A stretch of DNA of 64,000 nt from Xanthomarina sp. F2636L. GTDB lineage: Bacteria; Bacteroidota; Bacteroidia; Flavobacteriales; Flavobacteriaceae. The stretch is taken from positions 124,001 through 188,000 of the forward strand of contig NZ_JAPMLM010000069.1 in NCBI RefSeq assembly GCF_026410195.1, read 5' to 3'. Position numbers and translations under genes: made by a program. The notes under the pieces were generated by a model. The model had not been told where the DNA came from and did not search any database. It saw only the letters and a program-made list of their open reading frames with translations. Positions 62,675 to 64,000 of this stretch are shown here, one piece after another; position 1 is the stretch's first letter, and each line of letters opens with the position of its first letter.

Positions 62675-62856
62675 TGCCTTTATTTTTCGTAAAAAACTTT
62701 CTTGGTTGCTGTAAACTGTAAAACAGTTATTAATATGGGTGAGGGAATTGAGATTTTAAACGACAGTTTGTTAAAATAAATGATAGCTGTTACTTATTCA
62801 TAAGAGATGAAAGACTAAGACTCTTTAGTAATATAATAAACTTAAATAAGTGTTAT
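62675..62856. other. Intergenic remainder between the hairpin and the PiT terminator
   Basis: AT-rich, no supportable gene, repeat or RNA. The complete gap 62398-62914 is otherwise occupied by the LytTR regulatory region, the orphan hairpin and the PiT terminator. Confidence 0.4.
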
Positions 62857-62891
62857 AAAAAAAAAGCACCCCTTTCGAGACGCTTTTTTTT
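62857..62891 (-). terminator. PiT transporter terminator
   Basis: On the minus strand GCGTCTC and GGGGTGC (from 62877-62883 and 62866-62872) pair through several G.U pairs around a GAAA tetraloop, followed by a nine-base T tract. Confidence 0.7.
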
Positions 62892-62914
62892 GTTTTAGTG
62901 TTTATTTAATTGTT

Positions 62915-64000
62915 TTAATCTGTTGTATTCTCTTCCGAAATTTTAGCAGGTTTTATCGTGCTATCGAACGCTCCATGGTATTCTTCCAGAAGATTCATTA
63001 TGGCTGCTAATAAATCTTTTGTTTCCAAAAGTAAGCTAAAATACAAGGTGGTGTTTTTAGGACTAGATTCTTCGTTTCTAGTACGTTCAACTTGTTTTTG
63101 AATTTTATCTGTAACCAAAGATACAATTTCTTTTTTTCTGTTTAGAATAAGACCAATTTCTTCAAAAGAACGAGACTCAAAAGCATTTCTTGTATTGTTA
63201 AACAGTCTTTCAAAACGTTCGTCTACTTCCTTTAACTCTTTTATCTGACTAAATTTAAGTTTCTTATGGTTGTTGTTTACGTGTTTGTGGCTCACTTTTG
63301 TAATATATTCCAAAGATTGGGTAATATCTTGAAGATATCCTAATACATTAATATAGAAGCTACTTGCGCCAACACTAGATTCATCTAAGTTTTTAATGAA
63401 ATAAAAGATATGATCTCTTAATTCATCTACTTCATCAGATAGTTTTACAATCTGTTTTTTATTCTTTTTAAGTAAAGTTAAATCCTGTTTTGCTAAGCCG
63501 TTAATAGCATTGGTATAGATTTTATTACCACGTCTAATAACATGAGCAATATTGTCTGCACTTTCATGGATGACTCCTTGAATGGAACTGCTCTCTGCAC
63601 GAGTTAAGCTGTCTTCCGTTTTTGAATTATCCGATTTCTTTTTATGTGAAATATAACTTCTAACCAATAATAAAGTTGCTATTAATAAGAAGATAGGCAC
63701 CATCACCTGAACGTTCCAATTTAAGAAGTAAGCAATGATTGCTGCTGAAATAAAGGCTATAAAAGCTGTAAAAAACCAGCCTCCAATAACATTTAGTACT
63801 CCGGCTACTCTATAAACAGCACTTTCGGCTCCCCAAGCTCTATCTGCTAAAGAGGTTCCCATAGCGACCATAAATGTGACATAAGTAGTAGATAAAGGTA
63901 ACTTCATTGAGGTTGCAATAGATATTAGTACAGCAGCAACCATTAAGTTTATGGCAGCTCGAACTAAATCGAATGCAGGTAATTCGTATGTTTTATCCTT
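62915..64000 (-). CDS. PiT-family inorganic phosphate transporter, C-terminal part (cut by window edge)
   Basis: A phosphate/cation symporter in the inner membrane. The frame runs leftwards from beyond 64000; 361 codons are visible, beginning KDKTYELPAFDLVRAAINLM. The PiT signature MKLPLSTTYVTFMVAMGTSL is followed by the last helices (AGVLNVIGGWFFTAFIAFIS; VMVPIFLLIATLLLV) and a ~230-residue cytoplasmic helical tail (coiled-coil, PhoU-like) found in the long PiT forms of Bacteroidota. The first ~half of the protein, with the N-terminal repeat, is outside the window. Confidence 0.9.
   Translation of the reverse strand, partial: KDKTYELPAFDLVRAAINLMVAAVLISIATSMKLPLSTTYVTFMVAMGTSLADRAWGAESAVYRVAGVLNVIGGWFFTAFIAFISAAIIAYFLNWNVQVMVPIFLLIATLLLVRSYISHKKKSDNSKTEDSLTRAESSSIQGVIHESADNIAHVIRRGNKIYTNAINGLAKQDLTLLKKNKKQIVKLSDEVDELRDHIFYFIKNLDESSVGASSFYINVLGYLQDITQSLEYITKVSHKHVNNNHKKLKFSQIKELKEVDERFERLFNNTRNAFESRSFEEIGLILNRKKEIVSLVTDKIQKQVERTRNEESSPKNTTLYFSLLLETKDLLAAIMNLLEEYHGAFDSTIKPAKISEENTTD

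Overview
The window is a contiguous piece of a chromosome from a member of the Bacteroidota, almost certainly a marine-type Flavobacteriaceae. The reasons are the low GC content, Bacteroidota-type promoter elements (TAnnTTTG), Type IX secretion C-terminal sorting domains, typical family paralogues (DUF4286, DUF3109, CarboxypepD_reg-like, HTTM, LytTR/LytS pairs), and gene arrangements of that family. I cannot name the genus. Both window edges cut genes: mfd at the left (its N-terminal 282 codons remain) and a PiT phosphate transporter at the right (its C-terminal 361 codons remain).

Positions 1-29400 are ordinary core genome. In order: mfd, terB-like, fbp, an SSAT-like acetyltransferase/aspartokinase/OlsF-like bifunctional acyltransferase operon, a CarboxypepD_reg protein, then a long leftward block (DUF4870, VOC, DUF1801, 2-hydroxyacid dehydrogenase, mgtE, rsmA, DUF4286, GNAT, TPR protein, a 41-residue small ORF, serS, HTTM protein, ribF). 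Next come three secreted Type IX metalloproteases: two M43-like on the minus strand, whose last ~170 coding bases and terminators are duplicated, and a divergent HEXXH-E peptidase. The block ends with pth, rplY and prs.

Positions 29420-43209 are a ~13.7 kb integrated element in the 3' end of tRNA-Leu(CAA), bounded by a 19-bp direct repeat with one mismatch. Reading left to right it carries a single-chain restriction-modification enzyme, a small exported protein, the 3' remnant of a second R-M gene, a two-gene unit of a NACHT/STAND NTPase and a 93-residue membrane protein (the best candidate for an undescribed defence system here), a replication-like module (DUF6371/Toprim-type protein and RepA-like AAA ATPase) with a striking six-element 9-bp-phased GTAAC/GTTAC array between the two genes, an excisionase-like HTH protein, an unknown 374-residue protein and a tyrosine integrase. 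Paired TGCCGAA motifs with 11-bp spacing lie near both ends and look like integrase arm sites. I saw no relaxase, coupling protein or capsid gene, so the element resembles a satellite or mobilised island.

Positions 43210-64000 return to core and accessory chromosome: mscS-like channel, HupE, dCMP deaminase, S41 peptidase, a short flavoprotein, DUF3109. A locus then holds two ~1000-residue TPR-CHAT (caspase-fold) proteins flanking an ECF sigma factor, a membrane TPR/anti-sigma-like protein and a lipoprotein. It is followed by a short T9SS cargo protein with a DUF1566-like protein, a TPR-LytS histidine kinase with its LytTR regulator (two 14-bp direct repeats 21 bp apart upstream look like its own binding sites), and the PiT transporter. 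No rRNA, CRISPR array or transposase was seen.
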